Shown here: positions 37,394 to 48,125 of the stretch, piece by piece
Numbering within the stretch: the stretch's first letter is position 1
How the letters are laid out: the number at the start of each line of letters is the position of its first letter
Program-made: the position numbers and the translations under genes
Source of the DNA: Flavobacterium rhamnosiphilum
Lineage (GTDB): Bacteria > Bacteroidota > Bacteroidia > Flavobacteriales > Flavobacteriaceae
Length of the DNA stretch: 64,000 bases
Direction of reading: 5' to 3'
Assembly (NCBI RefSeq): GCF_004349195.1
Contig: NZ_SMLG01000012.1
Location: 1-64,000 of the forward strand
The notes under the pieces: generated by a model
The model's input: the letters and a program-made list of their open reading frames with translations, nothing else
The model's database searches: none
Told to the model about the DNA's origin: nothing

Positions 37394-37960
37394 TTAATTA
37401 TTACAAAATTTATCTATTAAATCATAGGCACGATTATCACCTTTTTCTCCTGCTACACTCCAATCTGAACAAGCGCCATTTGCATCGTCTAGGAAATTAT
37501 ATTTTAAAATGCCTCTGTGATAATACGCATATTTACTATTAAATGATTCAGTCAATATATTATAATCTGCTAAAGCTCCGCGATAGTCATTTAGAGATTC
37601 TTTAGCAAACGCTCTTTTTTGATAAACCTCTTCAACTTCGTAATGTTGCATAATCCCTTGATTATTTATTGCAATTGTAAATAGCTCTATAGCTTTAGAA
37701 TATTCTTCATCTTCTAATTTCATCTTACCCATCAACACTGTAGCTCTAGAAAATCCTGGGCAACTTAAGATTGCTTCATTACATAATCTATAAGCCCCAT
37801 TGAAATCTTTAGATTCATACTTGCTATATGCTATTCTAACTAGACTATCCGCAGTATTTATCCTTTTTGACTCAAACTCTTCTGGATCAAATTTCTTTTT
37901 ACAAGCAATAATACCAATTAAAAAAAGAAATAAAAAAACTAAAATTGATTTATTTTTCAT
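37394..37960 (-). CDS. TPR lipoprotein
   Basis: A 188-residue lipoprotein with a lipobox (LIGIIAC, C20) and a basic stretch after it. The rest is helical with about three tetratricopeptide-like repeats (from about 40 to 165), such as AYSKYESKDFNGAYRLCNEA and DEEYSKAIELFTIAINN. It ends in CSDWSVAGEKGDNRAYDLI, a Sel1/TPR-type terminal motif. It probably mediates protein contacts in the periplasm. The gap to the next gene is 27 bp, so the two may be co-transcribed. The partner is unknown. Confidence 0.7.
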   Translation of the reverse strand: MKNKSILVFLFLFLIGIIACKKKFDPEEFESKRINTADSLVRIAYSKYESKDFNGAYRLCNEAILSCPGFSRATVLMGKMKLEDEEYSKAIELFTIAINNQGIMQHYEVEEVYQKRAFAKESLNDYRGALADYNILTESFNSKYAYYHRGILKYNFLDDANGACSDWSVAGEKGDNRAYDLIDKFCNN

Positions 37961-37987
37961 AGAAGGACATTAAGAATTATTCAATAG

Positions 37988-38224
37988 TCAATCAACTTTT
38001 CTAATGTTTTTAATATCAAATAAATTAAAGCTATTTATTTCGCCTTTAGAATCCTCAAATTTAATAAATATTGGAAGAGTAGAAGATTTAGAAACATCTC
38101 CATAGCCAACAATAACCCCCTCTATTTCTCTAGAATTAATTGAGTTATCGATTTCAAGAATAACTGGAATATTCATAATTTCCGAAATGTCTTCTATTGT
38201 ATAGCTTAAAAGATGTTTAAACAT
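37988..38224 (-). CDS. Small conserved hypothetical protein
   Basis: A 78-residue acidic protein with a predicted beta-rich fold (PVILEIDNS, EGVIVGYGDV, LPIFIKFEDS). No signal peptide or known motif. It lies between the TPR lipoprotein and gyrB on the same strand, 25 bp before gyrB in gene order, with a 27-bp gap to the TPR gene, so a common transcript is plausible. Confidence 0.55.
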   Translation of the reverse strand: MFKHLLSYTIEDISEIMNIPVILEIDNSINSREIEGVIVGYGDVSKSSTLPIFIKFEDSKGEINSFNLFDIKNIRKVD

Positions 38225-38249
38225 TGTATAAAGGTTTAATTAAAATGAA

Positions 38250-40289
<2,040 letters not shown>

Positions 40290-40320
40290 TTATTAACATA
40301 TTGTTAGAAATTTCAATAGC

Positions 40321-40369
40321 AAAAATCAATTTCAATTGCAATATCAATGGCAATGACAAAAATCAATTT
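40321..40369. repeat. Long inverted repeat, left arm
   Basis: A 49-bp sequence with the hexamer CAATGG/CAATAT. Its reverse complement occurs at 40748-40802, which has one extra hexamer and two substitutions. Confidence 0.7.
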
Positions 40370-40523
40370 CAATAAAAACAACAAATTCCAAAACGAAACC
40401 TGTTATAAAAAAAAACAAATTTTCAAAACAAACATTTACATGCCGTCTTGAAAATTTAAATTAATATGATTGTCAATTACTTGCACCAAGCTACATCTTA
40501 TGAATAAAATTTAACTGTTTTGC

Positions 40524-40613
40524 CATTTCGACGAAGGAGACTCGAACGAAGTGAACAGGTGAAACAAATCACATAACGAGAGCAACTAATGAGATTTCTC
40601 CTTCGTCGAAATG
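40524..40613. repeat. Inner inverted repeat (CATTTCGACGAAGGAGA)
   Basis: Perfect 17-bp arms at 40524-40540 and 40597-40613. The CGACGAAGGAGAAATC type of sequence looks like a dispersed flavobacterial intergenic repeat. Confidence 0.65.
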
Positions 40614-40747
40614 ACAAAATCAAATGCATTGGCATTAAACGGACTGTCATAAAAAACAAAATCCCAAAAACAACATTAAAAATGTCGCTCCGGGAAATTT
40701 GCTAACTAATTCAAATTTAATCTGTCCTTGAAATTATTATTATTTTT

Positions 40748-40802
40748 AAATTGATTTTTGTCATTGCCATTGCCATTGCTATTGCTATTGAAATTGATTT
40801 TT
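40748..40802. repeat. Long inverted repeat, right arm
   Basis: A 55-bp inverted counterpart of 40321-40369 containing (GCCATT)2(GCTATT)2-type hexamers. It ends 3 bp before the asnB stop codon on the other strand. Confidence 0.7.
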
Positions 40803-40805
40803 TTT

Positions 40806-42422
40806 TTAAACCGTTGCTCCAGTTTTAGCAATTTCGGTATCCGCCTGAACGTGTGCCGCATTAGCTCTTCCGCTTGGATCTTGGTTTTCTTGCCATTTCG
40901 GAATCCACTTTCTAACCGTTTGCGCTGCACTTACTTGCGGATAATATTTATTAAATATAGATCTGTAAAAGTACGCTTCTTTAGTCGTTGGCGCATTGTA
41001 TGGGAACTCTACTGCAGCTCCAGCTAATTGTTCATCCGTAACTTGAGAAGAACAATACTCAATCAATTGATCGATCCAGTTGTATCCTACTCCATCAGAA
41101 AACTGTTCTTTTTGTCTCCATAAAACCTCTGCAGGAAGATAAGGGTTGTCAGGGGTATCAAATGCTTTTCTTAAAATATATTTTTCTTTTCCATCGTACG
41201 TTTTAGGCATCTTTTCTTCTGCTTTGATACGAACTGCCATATCCAGGAAAGCTTTGTCTAAAAACGGAACTCTAGCCTCTAATCCATGAGCCATAGTCGA
41301 TTTATCTGCTCTTAATAAATCGGCAGTAAATAATTTTTGAACTCTTTCGATGGTTTCTTTTTGGAAATCCTCTGTTGAAGGTGCATTTCTAAAATACAAA
41401 TACCCCCCAAAAATCTCATCGGCTCCTTCACCGGAAAGCACCACTTTTATTCCCATATCAGTAATTGCTTTAGACAAGAAATACATTGGCGTACTTGCTC
41501 TTACTGAAGTCACATCATAGGTTTCTAAATGCCAAATCAATTTATCCAAGATTTTAATCCCTTCTTCTATTGTAAAGTGGATTTCATGATGCTCTGTTCC
41601 TAAATACTCTGCCACTTTTCTGGCTGCCGCTGCATCCGGAGCGTCAGCATCTAAACCAATAGAGAACGAATGTAATTTTTTACCGCTTTCCGCCAATAAT
41701 CTAGAGGCTATTGCTGATGTCAATGAAGAATCCAATCCTCCTGAAAGCAACACTCCAATTGGCACATCGCTCATTAATCTTTTACGGGTCGCTTCAGTTA
41801 AAGTTTCCCTGATTAAATCCAAGTCTAAATCCTGATCCGCTTTTAAGTAGTCTTCGTATTCCGGTTTGTAATATTTTACAAAACCTGTTTTTTGAGTATA
41901 AAAATGTCCTGGAGGAAATGTAGAGAATGTTTTACATTGATCTGCAATAGGTTTCATTTCAGAGGAGAAATAAATTCTTCCTCTTTCATCCAAACCATAA
42001 TACAACGGCTTCACTCCCATTGGGTCTCTACCGGCAATAAAATCATCACCATCAACTACCACAAAAGCCCAATCTCCATCCAACATGTTGCAAAAATCGT
42101 AACCAAACTCTTCGTACAAATGCACAATAACTTCTGAATCGGATTTAGTTCTAAAAGTATGTCCTTTCAAAACACCATCCCTTAACTCCTGATGATTGTA
42201 AACTTCTCCATTATGAATCATCCAAGCAGTTGAAGTTCCTTGAATTGGCTGTCTTCCTGAATGCAAATCGATGATAGACAAACGTTCATGACTTAAAATA
42301 TGTCCGTTTTCTGTTACGTGTAAATCACTTTCATCCGGGCCACGGTGTGACATTCTTTTTGAAAGTGTTTTTACTAACTCTTCATCTTTTCCTTTTCCTA
42401 TAATGGCTAATATTCCGCACAT
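40806..42422 (-). CDS. asnB: Asparagine synthetase B (glutamine-hydrolysing)
   Basis: A 538-residue enzyme that makes asparagine from aspartate, ATP and glutamine. C2 at the N-terminus is the glutaminase nucleophile (MCGILAI). HRGPDESD and YNHQEL follow. The synthetase half has the PP-loop SGGLDSS at 227-233. The C-terminus (EKEQFSDGVGY-like KEQFSDGVGYNWI) is intact, so the enzyme is complete. It is slightly shorter than E. coli AsnB. The long inverted repeat ends right after its stop codon. Confidence 0.94.
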   Translation of the reverse strand: MCGILAIIGKGKDEELVKTLSKRMSHRGPDESDLHVTENGHILSHERLSIIDLHSGRQPIQGTSTAWMIHNGEVYNHQELRDGVLKGHTFRTKSDSEVIVHLYEEFGYDFCNMLDGDWAFVVVDGDDFIAGRDPMGVKPLYYGLDERGRIYFSSEMKPIADQCKTFSTFPPGHFYTQKTGFVKYYKPEYEDYLKADQDLDLDLIRETLTEATRKRLMSDVPIGVLLSGGLDSSLTSAIASRLLAESGKKLHSFSIGLDADAPDAAAARKVAEYLGTEHHEIHFTIEEGIKILDKLIWHLETYDVTSVRASTPMYFLSKAITDMGIKVVLSGEGADEIFGGYLYFRNAPSTEDFQKETIERVQKLFTADLLRADKSTMAHGLEARVPFLDKAFLDMAVRIKAEEKMPKTYDGKEKYILRKAFDTPDNPYLPAEVLWRQKEQFSDGVGYNWIDQLIEYCSSQVTDEQLAGAAVEFPYNAPTTKEAYFYRSIFNKYYPQVSAAQTVRKWIPKWQENQDPSGRANAAHVQADTEIAKTGATV

Positions 42423-42617
42423 AACTATATATTTTAAATGTTTTGTTTATTTTGATAAGGCAAAGATGCGATACCAGTTACAAATACAAAACACAAACAC
42501 ACTATTTAGTTATAATTTAAAATCAAAAATTGATTTTTACAGTAAAAACGTAATTCAAACACCCGAAAATTAAAACATTCGATTACACTTGTAAATTATC
42601 AAAGGCTGACAATTCAT

Positions 42618-44243
42618 TTATTTCACTTTGTTGCCTTTTAAATAGGTGTTTATTGGTTTCATTTTTACCATTTTATTTTCTTCCACTTTCATTAAATCCT
42701 GATCGTACATTACAAAATCAGCCCATTTACCTACTTCCAGACTTCCTTTTTCTTTTTCTTCGAAATTAGAATAAGCAGCCCAGATGGTCATCCCTCTTAA
42801 AGTTTCAGCTCTGGTTAAAGCATTTTCCATTTGAAAACCATCTTTTGGATATCCCTTGCTGTCTTTTCTGGCTACGGCTGCATGAAAGGTCAGCATCGGA
42901 TTCACTTCTTCTACAGGAAAGTCCGTTCCTAAAGCTATCATCCTCGCTTTTTGAAGTAATTTTTTATAAGCATACGCATTTTTCAGTCTTCTTTTCCCCA
43001 ATCTATCACCAGCCCAATACATATCGGATGTGGCATGTGTAGGTTGTACCGAAGGAATTATCCCAAATTTGAAATAATCAAAATCTTGTTCCCGCAAAAC
43101 TTGGGCGTGCTCAATTTTCCATCTTCGGTCTTTTGTACCTGCTAGAACTTCGCCGTATATTTTAAGTATAACTGTATTTGCCGAATCGCCAATAGCATGC
43201 GAATTCAATTGAAAATTCGAAGCCGCTATTTGCTTTGCAACCGCTTTTAATTCCGAAACAGAAGACAACAAAGCACCATATTGTTCTGGCATGTCAGAAT
43301 ATGGTTTATGTAGGCATGCGCCACGGGAACCCAAAGCGCCATCTCCATACATTTTAAAAGAACGCACATTTAAATTATCCGTTTTATAAATTCCTTTTTT
43401 TAGATATAAATCGATGTTTTTTTGGTTTGCCGTAATCATAGCATATACATTAAGCTTTAAAATTTTTGCTTTTTGCAAACTATCTATTAAATGAATAATA
43501 TCCGGATCTAATCCCGCATCATTTACAGTTGTCAATCCGTAATCAAACATTACTTTTTCGGCATCCAACAAAGCGGCAATTTGTATTTTACGGGTTGGTT
43601 TCGGAATTATTTTAGTGACTAATTCCATCGGATTGTCTATTAAAACCCCAGTTGGTTCACCATTAGCCATTTCAATCTGACCGCCAACAGCTTTCGTGTC
43701 TTTTGTAATTCCCGCTAATTTCAACGCTTTACTGTTAGCGATTATTGCATGCCCGTCTACTCTATTCAATACCACAGGAATGTCAGGAAACACAGCATCT
43801 AATTCTGCTTTTGTAGGATACTTTTTTACTTTCCAATCGTTTTGATCCCAGCCATTCCCAACAATAAATGTTGGATTTTTATCTTTTTGAAAAGCCTTTA
43901 AACGTGTAATTATTTCATCCATACTTTTGGTTCCGCGTAAATCCGCTTCCTGCAGACTTAATCCATAGCTATAAAAATGGCAATGCGCGTCAATCAAGCC
44001 CGGATAAATGAATTTCCCTTCGGCTTCTATCGTATTCTTAGATTCATATTTTTTGGCAATTTCACCATTGGTACCAATAGCCACAATTTCCCCCTTATCG
44101 ATCGCCATAGCCGAAGCCGTCTCAAAGGAGTTATTGACCGAGTAAATAGTTGCATCTGTAATAATAGTATCAACCGAAATCTTATTTTTTTGATCACAGG
44201 AAATCAATAAAAATAAAGCAAAAAGAAGTGTAACTCGTTTCAT
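42618..44243 (-). CDS. YtcJ-like amidohydrolase, lipoprotein
   Basis: A 541-residue metal-dependent hydrolase of the amidohydrolase_3 (YtcJ) family. The metal site HCH occurs in LIDAHCHFYSYG. The second cluster IEHAQVL and DFPVEEVNP (catalytic aspartate) are present. I start at 44243 because it gives a lipoprotein signal (LLFALFLLISC). It is therefore periplasmic, where it could hydrolyse amides or carbamates; the substrate is unknown. It stands alone. Confidence 0.86.
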   Translation of the reverse strand: MKRVTLLFALFLLISCDQKNKISVDTIITDATIYSVNNSFETASAMAIDKGEIVAIGTNGEIAKKYESKNTIEAEGKFIYPGLIDAHCHFYSYGLSLQEADLRGTKSMDEIITRLKAFQKDKNPTFIVGNGWDQNDWKVKKYPTKAELDAVFPDIPVVLNRVDGHAIIANSKALKLAGITKDTKAVGGQIEMANGEPTGVLIDNPMELVTKIIPKPTRKIQIAALLDAEKVMFDYGLTTVNDAGLDPDIIHLIDSLQKAKILKLNVYAMITANQKNIDLYLKKGIYKTDNLNVRSFKMYGDGALGSRGACLHKPYSDMPEQYGALLSSVSELKAVAKQIAASNFQLNSHAIGDSANTVILKIYGEVLAGTKDRRWKIEHAQVLREQDFDYFKFGIIPSVQPTHATSDMYWAGDRLGKRRLKNAYAYKKLLQKARMIALGTDFPVEEVNPMLTFHAAVARKDSKGYPKDGFQMENALTRAETLRGMTIWAAYSNFEEKEKGSLEVGKWADFVMYDQDLMKVEENKMVKMKPINTYLKGNKVK

Positions 44244-44324
44244 AATAAACAGTTTAGTTGAGCTAATATAAAAAAGAAACCCGAACAACGGTGAATTATA
44301 AACGAATATTTAGAAAGAAGAAGC

Positions 44325-44415
44325 TTATAAAATGTCTTCGATAATGTATTTTGTAGTATTGATTTCGAAAGTAAATCCCACTTTGTTCCCCATCAATTTA
44401 TTCCCAAAGGGGATT
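44325..44415 (-). pseudogene. Truncated second copy of the GreA-like gene 3' end
   Basis: The minus strand encodes PFGNKLMGNKVGFTFEIN followed by TTKYIIEDIL and a stop, matching the last 30 codons of the intact gene at 44745-45194 (PLGNKLMGNSNGFTFEIN). No upstream frame continues. It is the degraded remainder of a duplicated gene. Confidence 0.8.
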
Positions 44416-44530
44416 TACATTTAAATTGTAATTTAAAAGATGTAAAAGCAGAATCGAAGTCGAGGATTGTAAAATGGAACGCAGATGAGACGGATAAGCA
44501 ACACGGATTATGACTGATTTTTTAAAGAAA

Positions 44531-44761
44531 TTATCCTATTGCTTTGAAAAAATAAACAACTCCCATAATTATAAGCATTATAATCCCTACCCAATGTTTG
44601 AAGTTTCCAGCTTTTACTTGAAATTTATAAAGTTTATCCTTTTCGGTAACGTCCTTATGCCAAAGTTTATGAATTTTATAAAAAGCAAAAGCTGATATAA
44701 ACCAAGAAAAACTGCATATTAAATACCAATAATCCATTTGTAAATTAGTTAATTTCTTCAA
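44531..44761 (-). CDS. Small two-helix membrane protein
   Basis: A 76-residue protein with two hydrophobic segments (about 10-28 and 55-73) separated by a charged loop (HKLWHKDVTEKDK). No recognised family. It overlaps the start-proximal end of the GreA-like gene by 17 bp on the same strand, so both probably share a transcript. It is small and of unknown role, but codon use and overlap favour a real gene. Confidence 0.55.
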   Translation of the reverse strand: MKKLTNLQMDYWYLICSFSWFISAFAFYKIHKLWHKDVTEKDKLYKFQVKAGNFKHWVGIIMLIIMGVVYFFKAIG

Positions 44762-45194
44762 TCAAATACTTCGTCCCATTAATCTCAAAAGTAAATCCGT
44801 TTGAATTTCCCATCAATTTATTTCCCAAAGGGGATTGCGGTGATAATGCAATAATATTGATGCCTTCAATACTAATTTTTGGAAGCGCCACACTCAGGTA
44901 TAAATAAATCCCGTTTGCTTTTACTAAACTCCCCACAATAATTGTCTCAGCAATTGTAGCGGCATCAATTTTATCCAGAACTATTTTTTGATCCATCACT
45001 TCTCTCAATTTACGATTGAGTTTCTCTTGCTCAATGTGCATCATTGACAAAGCAGTTTCGTGTTTATCTCCTGCGGAGCCTTTGGCGTCGTTCTTCGAAT
45101 CTTCAGTAAGGGCGACAATCATGTCTTTGAAAACATCGATTCTGTCCTGAACTAATTGCAGATAATGGGTATGTATTTTTTGTTTAAAAGTCAT
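44745..45194 (-). CDS. GreA/GreB C-terminal-domain-like protein
   Basis: A 149-residue protein. A helical N-terminal part (about 1-75, coiled-coil-like) and a C-terminal FKBP-like region with ALSPQSPLGNKLMGNSNGF near residue 118 resemble the GreA/GreB C-terminus, which binds RNA polymerase. The typical Gre acidic tip for transcript cleavage is not evident, so it is probably a Gre paralog with another role. A truncated second copy lies downstream. Confidence 0.7.
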   Translation of the reverse strand: MTFKQKIHTHYLQLVQDRIDVFKDMIVALTEDSKNDAKGSAGDKHETALSMMHIEQEKLNRKLREVMDQKIVLDKIDAATIAETIIVGSLVKANGIYLYLSVALPKISIEGINIIALSPQSPLGNKLMGNSNGFTFEINGTKYLIEEIN

Positions 45195-45203
45195 AAATAT
45201 TTT

Positions 45204-45299
45204 GCCACGAAGGCGCTAAGTCACAAAGTTTTTTAATAAAAAAAGCGAAGATTGTTTTGCGTTTCGGCTCCCTCCCCTTCGGGGAGGGCTGGGGTGGGG
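45204..45299. repeat. Two dispersed repeat motifs between Gre-like gene and barrel
   Basis: 45204-45228 begins GCCACGAAGGCGCTAAG, a motif I recognise from many flavobacterial intergenic regions. 45270-45288 is a strong hairpin, CCCTCCCC-TTC-GGGGAGGG, followed by GGGGTGGGG. The latter is very GC-rich against an AT-rich background. Confidence 0.6.
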
Positions 45300-45301
45300 A
45301 T

Positions 45302-47053
45302 TTAAAAATCAAATTTATAGTTCACTCCCAGAATCACCTGAAAACCCTGAACTGGGTAATTCAACCATTTTTGGTAGGCATTATTAGTGATATTATTGGC
45401 TCTTGCAAAAGCAGTCAATCGGTCGCTGTATTTGAATCCAACATTTGCATTTACATCAAAATACGATTTTAAAGTTACAGGAGCAGCATTGGCAGGAAAT
45501 AAAGTATTCACCTGAAAATCTTTTCGCTCGCCTACGTAAAACACATTTGCACCAGCGAACCATTTCTCCGTTATATTAAAATCAAGATTTGAATTTATTT
45601 TTATTGTTGGCAAATTCCAAGCTTCTTGCTGAAAATCATTGGTATAACTACTGAAAGTTCCGTTGATTCCAAAAGACACATCTTCAGAAAAATTAGCTTT
45701 TAATTCTCCATAAAAACGCAATGTTTTCATATCGTCATACACCACTTGAAAGGAATTTCCATACGCATAATCATCGTTACCCGTATTTTCATTATAATCA
45801 TTGCTTCTAAACAAGGCTTTATTTCTTTCGTTTACATACGAAGCTTTAACATTATAACTCACATTGTTAGTTAGTTTCCCTTTTAATCCGGCAAAAACAT
45901 CATACTGCTTGTCTGTCGGCGCAATATTCAATGTTGGCGATAAAAACGGGTTTTCATTGACAAAATCCATATATGAGTTTTGCTCTAAATTTCCTTCGGC
46001 TCCAGCATAGAAAATCATTAAATCGCCAACAACTTTGTAAGAAGCATTGAACTGCGGATACACTAAAAATTTATTATTGCTGTTTTCATTGTCCAAACTG
46101 TAAAACAAACCAGCCCCAATATTCAACGTCCAATCATCTTCCTGCATTACAAAACTAGGAACAACTCCAAAATTTGTAAAACCATATTTTATACGCTCTG
46201 TATTGGTATTTGAATAATTTTTCTTGAAACTACCACCAACATAATCTACAATTATATTTGTTTTTACAGCACTTTCCATTACATCAAATTCGACAATCGG
46301 TTTTGCATAAAAACGATTTTCAGAAGATCCTGAAGCATCCGAAAAATGGTTGTATTTCAGACTTGCTTTGTTCAAAATACTTTCGTTAAAGGCTACATTT
46401 CCGCCTAATGATATCGTACCGTAGGTTTGCTGAGGATTAATTCCGTTAATCAAAGTCACTCTGTCTTGAGGAGCCAAAGTACTGCCAAAATCAGCAGGTA
46501 ATCCGTACCAATTATAAATTTGGTTTTGATACCCTAAATCCAGATTCCACGATACGTCTTTTTGATTGGAACCATACATCAAGTCTAGCGATGTATCATA
46601 AAAACCATCCTCTAATTTTACATTTTTGATTCCGCCCTCAGACGAATGATGACGAAACATTCCGCCAACATAATCCGTATTATTAATATCATGATTTACG
46701 AATAATTCCCCAATAAAGGTTCCGTAATTCCCCACACCAAAAGTGGCGTAATTTTTAAACAAATGCGCTTGTTTTTCTTTCTCTACTCCTTCAGCTTTTC
46801 CTTTGGATGGTGTAAAAGTTGAGGCTACCGGAAAAGAGAAAATCGTGTATTTTATCTTTTCTTTTTTGGCATTTCCTTCCTCATCCAGTTCAGGAATTTC
46901 TTTTACTTTGAAAGCGTCCGAAATTTTTGGCGTATATGGTTTTACAACATTTACAGTTTCTGTGCCTATTTGCTCTTTCTTTTGTGCAAACGAAAATTGA
47001 AATACAATAAGTAACAGACTTATAATTATTTTATTTTGAAAATTGATTCTCAT
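45302..47053 (-). CDS. Plugless outer-membrane beta-barrel, TonB-receptor-like
   Basis: A 583-residue outer-membrane protein. The start at 47053 yields a signal peptide (MRINFQNKIIISLLLI, ending SFAQ). A short Pro/Lys-rich N-terminal stretch (NVVKPYTPKISDAFK) replaces the plug; the rest is long amphipathic strands ending in GVNYKFDF. Databases often label such proteins TonB-dependent receptors, but no TonB box or plug is visible. It lies in a run of minus-strand genes with the PhzF and TPR genes. The TPR protein could be a partner, but that is only proximity. Confidence 0.7.
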   Translation of the reverse strand: MRINFQNKIIISLLLIVFQFSFAQKKEQIGTETVNVVKPYTPKISDAFKVKEIPELDEEGNAKKEKIKYTIFSFPVASTFTPSKGKAEGVEKEKQAHLFKNYATFGVGNYGTFIGELFVNHDINNTDYVGGMFRHHSSEGGIKNVKLEDGFYDTSLDLMYGSNQKDVSWNLDLGYQNQIYNWYGLPADFGSTLAPQDRVTLINGINPQQTYGTISLGGNVAFNESILNKASLKYNHFSDASGSSENRFYAKPIVEFDVMESAVKTNIIVDYVGGSFKKNYSNTNTERIKYGFTNFGVVPSFVMQEDDWTLNIGAGLFYSLDNENSNNKFLVYPQFNASYKVVGDLMIFYAGAEGNLEQNSYMDFVNENPFLSPTLNIAPTDKQYDVFAGLKGKLTNNVSYNVKASYVNERNKALFRSNDYNENTGNDDYAYGNSFQVVYDDMKTLRFYGELKANFSEDVSFGINGTFSSYTNDFQQEAWNLPTIKINSNLDFNITEKWFAGANVFYVGERKDFQVNTLFPANAAPVTLKSYFDVNANVGFKYSDRLTAFARANNITNNAYQKWLNYPVQGFQVILGVNYKFDF

Positions 47054-47179
47054 TTTTATTGTTGTTTTTTTTTTGATAAAAGAAGAAAGAAACAAGACTT
47101 TTCAAAATTGTCTAATTACTAACCTTTACTTATTTCTTGTCTCTTTTTTACTTTTTATTTATAACTCTTAACCTGTAAT

Positions 47180-48043
47180 TTATACTTCCCATTCGCCTTT
47201 TGCAATGAATTGCGTTTCTCCTCCGATTTTTATAACAAAATGATTTTCAGTTAATTTTCCATCAAAATAAATTTGGGAAGCTCTGTTTATAAAATCTCCC
47301 TGATGATTGACAATTTTAATTTCTGGTGAATAATATTTTAAAAGAAAAGCCTGTAAACAAGTACTGGCACTTCCCGTTGCTGCATCTTCAATAAGTTGAT
47401 TGTTTTCAATACATAGCATTCTGCTAATTAGTTTTGCATCTTCTAAACAATAAAAATACAAAGCCCTATGATTTGTTTTACAGTGTGTATGCAACCATTC
47501 GTTCATTTTATCCTTGTCAAGAATTAAATTCTCCAATGCTTTTTTATTTTTCAGAGGAACAATTACAAAGGCGCTTCCGGTACTTACTTCCTGAATGGGA
47601 AATTCATCATCAAAATCAGCACTGCTTAAATTACTGAAGGATAAAAAACCTTCTGCTGAAAAAGTATCCAAAAACTGGGGTTGAGCAGCCTGCAACCAAA
47701 CCAAATCTCCCGATTGATGAATTGGAATTTCGCCAATTGGAACCGATAACGTAATCTTTTCGGGTTGATTTTCAAATATTCTGTTCATCAAAACCCAAGA
47801 AGTTCCTATGATTGGATGTCCCGCAAACTTCATTTCGTGCTCTGGAGTAAAAATTCTGATTTCCGCGACACTAATTTTTGGTTCAAGCTTAGTTATAAAG
47901 GTACTTTCCGCAAAGTTGATTTCACGGGCAATTTTTTGCATCTGTTCGTCACTTAAGGCATCAGCTCCTAAAAAAACAGCCAATTGATTGCCTGCATATT
48001 TTTTCTCTGTAAAAACATCAACGATGTAAAAAGATAGATTCAT
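47180..48043 (-). CDS. PhzF-family isomerase
   Basis: A 287-residue protein of the PhzF/diaminopimelate-epimerase-like fold. The conserved start is FYIVDVFTEKKYAGNQLAVF; the catalytic glutamate is near residue 45 in NFAESTFI, and EDAATGSASTC lies near residue 220. Family members isomerise small metabolites such as phenazine precursors, but most, like this one, have no known substrate. No phenazine genes are nearby. It sits between two envelope genes with gaps of about 80 bp. Confidence 0.85.
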   Translation of the reverse strand: MNLSFYIVDVFTEKKYAGNQLAVFLGADALSDEQMQKIAREINFAESTFITKLEPKISVAEIRIFTPEHEMKFAGHPIIGTSWVLMNRIFENQPEKITLSVPIGEIPIHQSGDLVWLQAAQPQFLDTFSAEGFLSFSNLSSADFDDEFPIQEVSTGSAFVIVPLKNKKALENLILDKDKMNEWLHTHCKTNHRALYFYCLEDAKLISRMLCIENNQLIEDAATGSASTCLQAFLLKYYSPEIKIVNHQGDFINRASQIYFDGKLTENHFVIKIGGETQFIAKGEWEV

Positions 48044-48125
48044 TCTCTTTGTTTTTTGGCTTTCGATTATTTTAAAAATTTCATGCCGATTCTTCTTGTT
48101 TTCTTAATCCAATTCCCAGACTTCT

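Noticed and set aside
40706..40930. Asn/Gly-rich minus-strand open frame
   Set aside because: The NSNSNGNGN repeats come from hexamer DNA repeats, and the frame overlaps the end of asnB in another frame.
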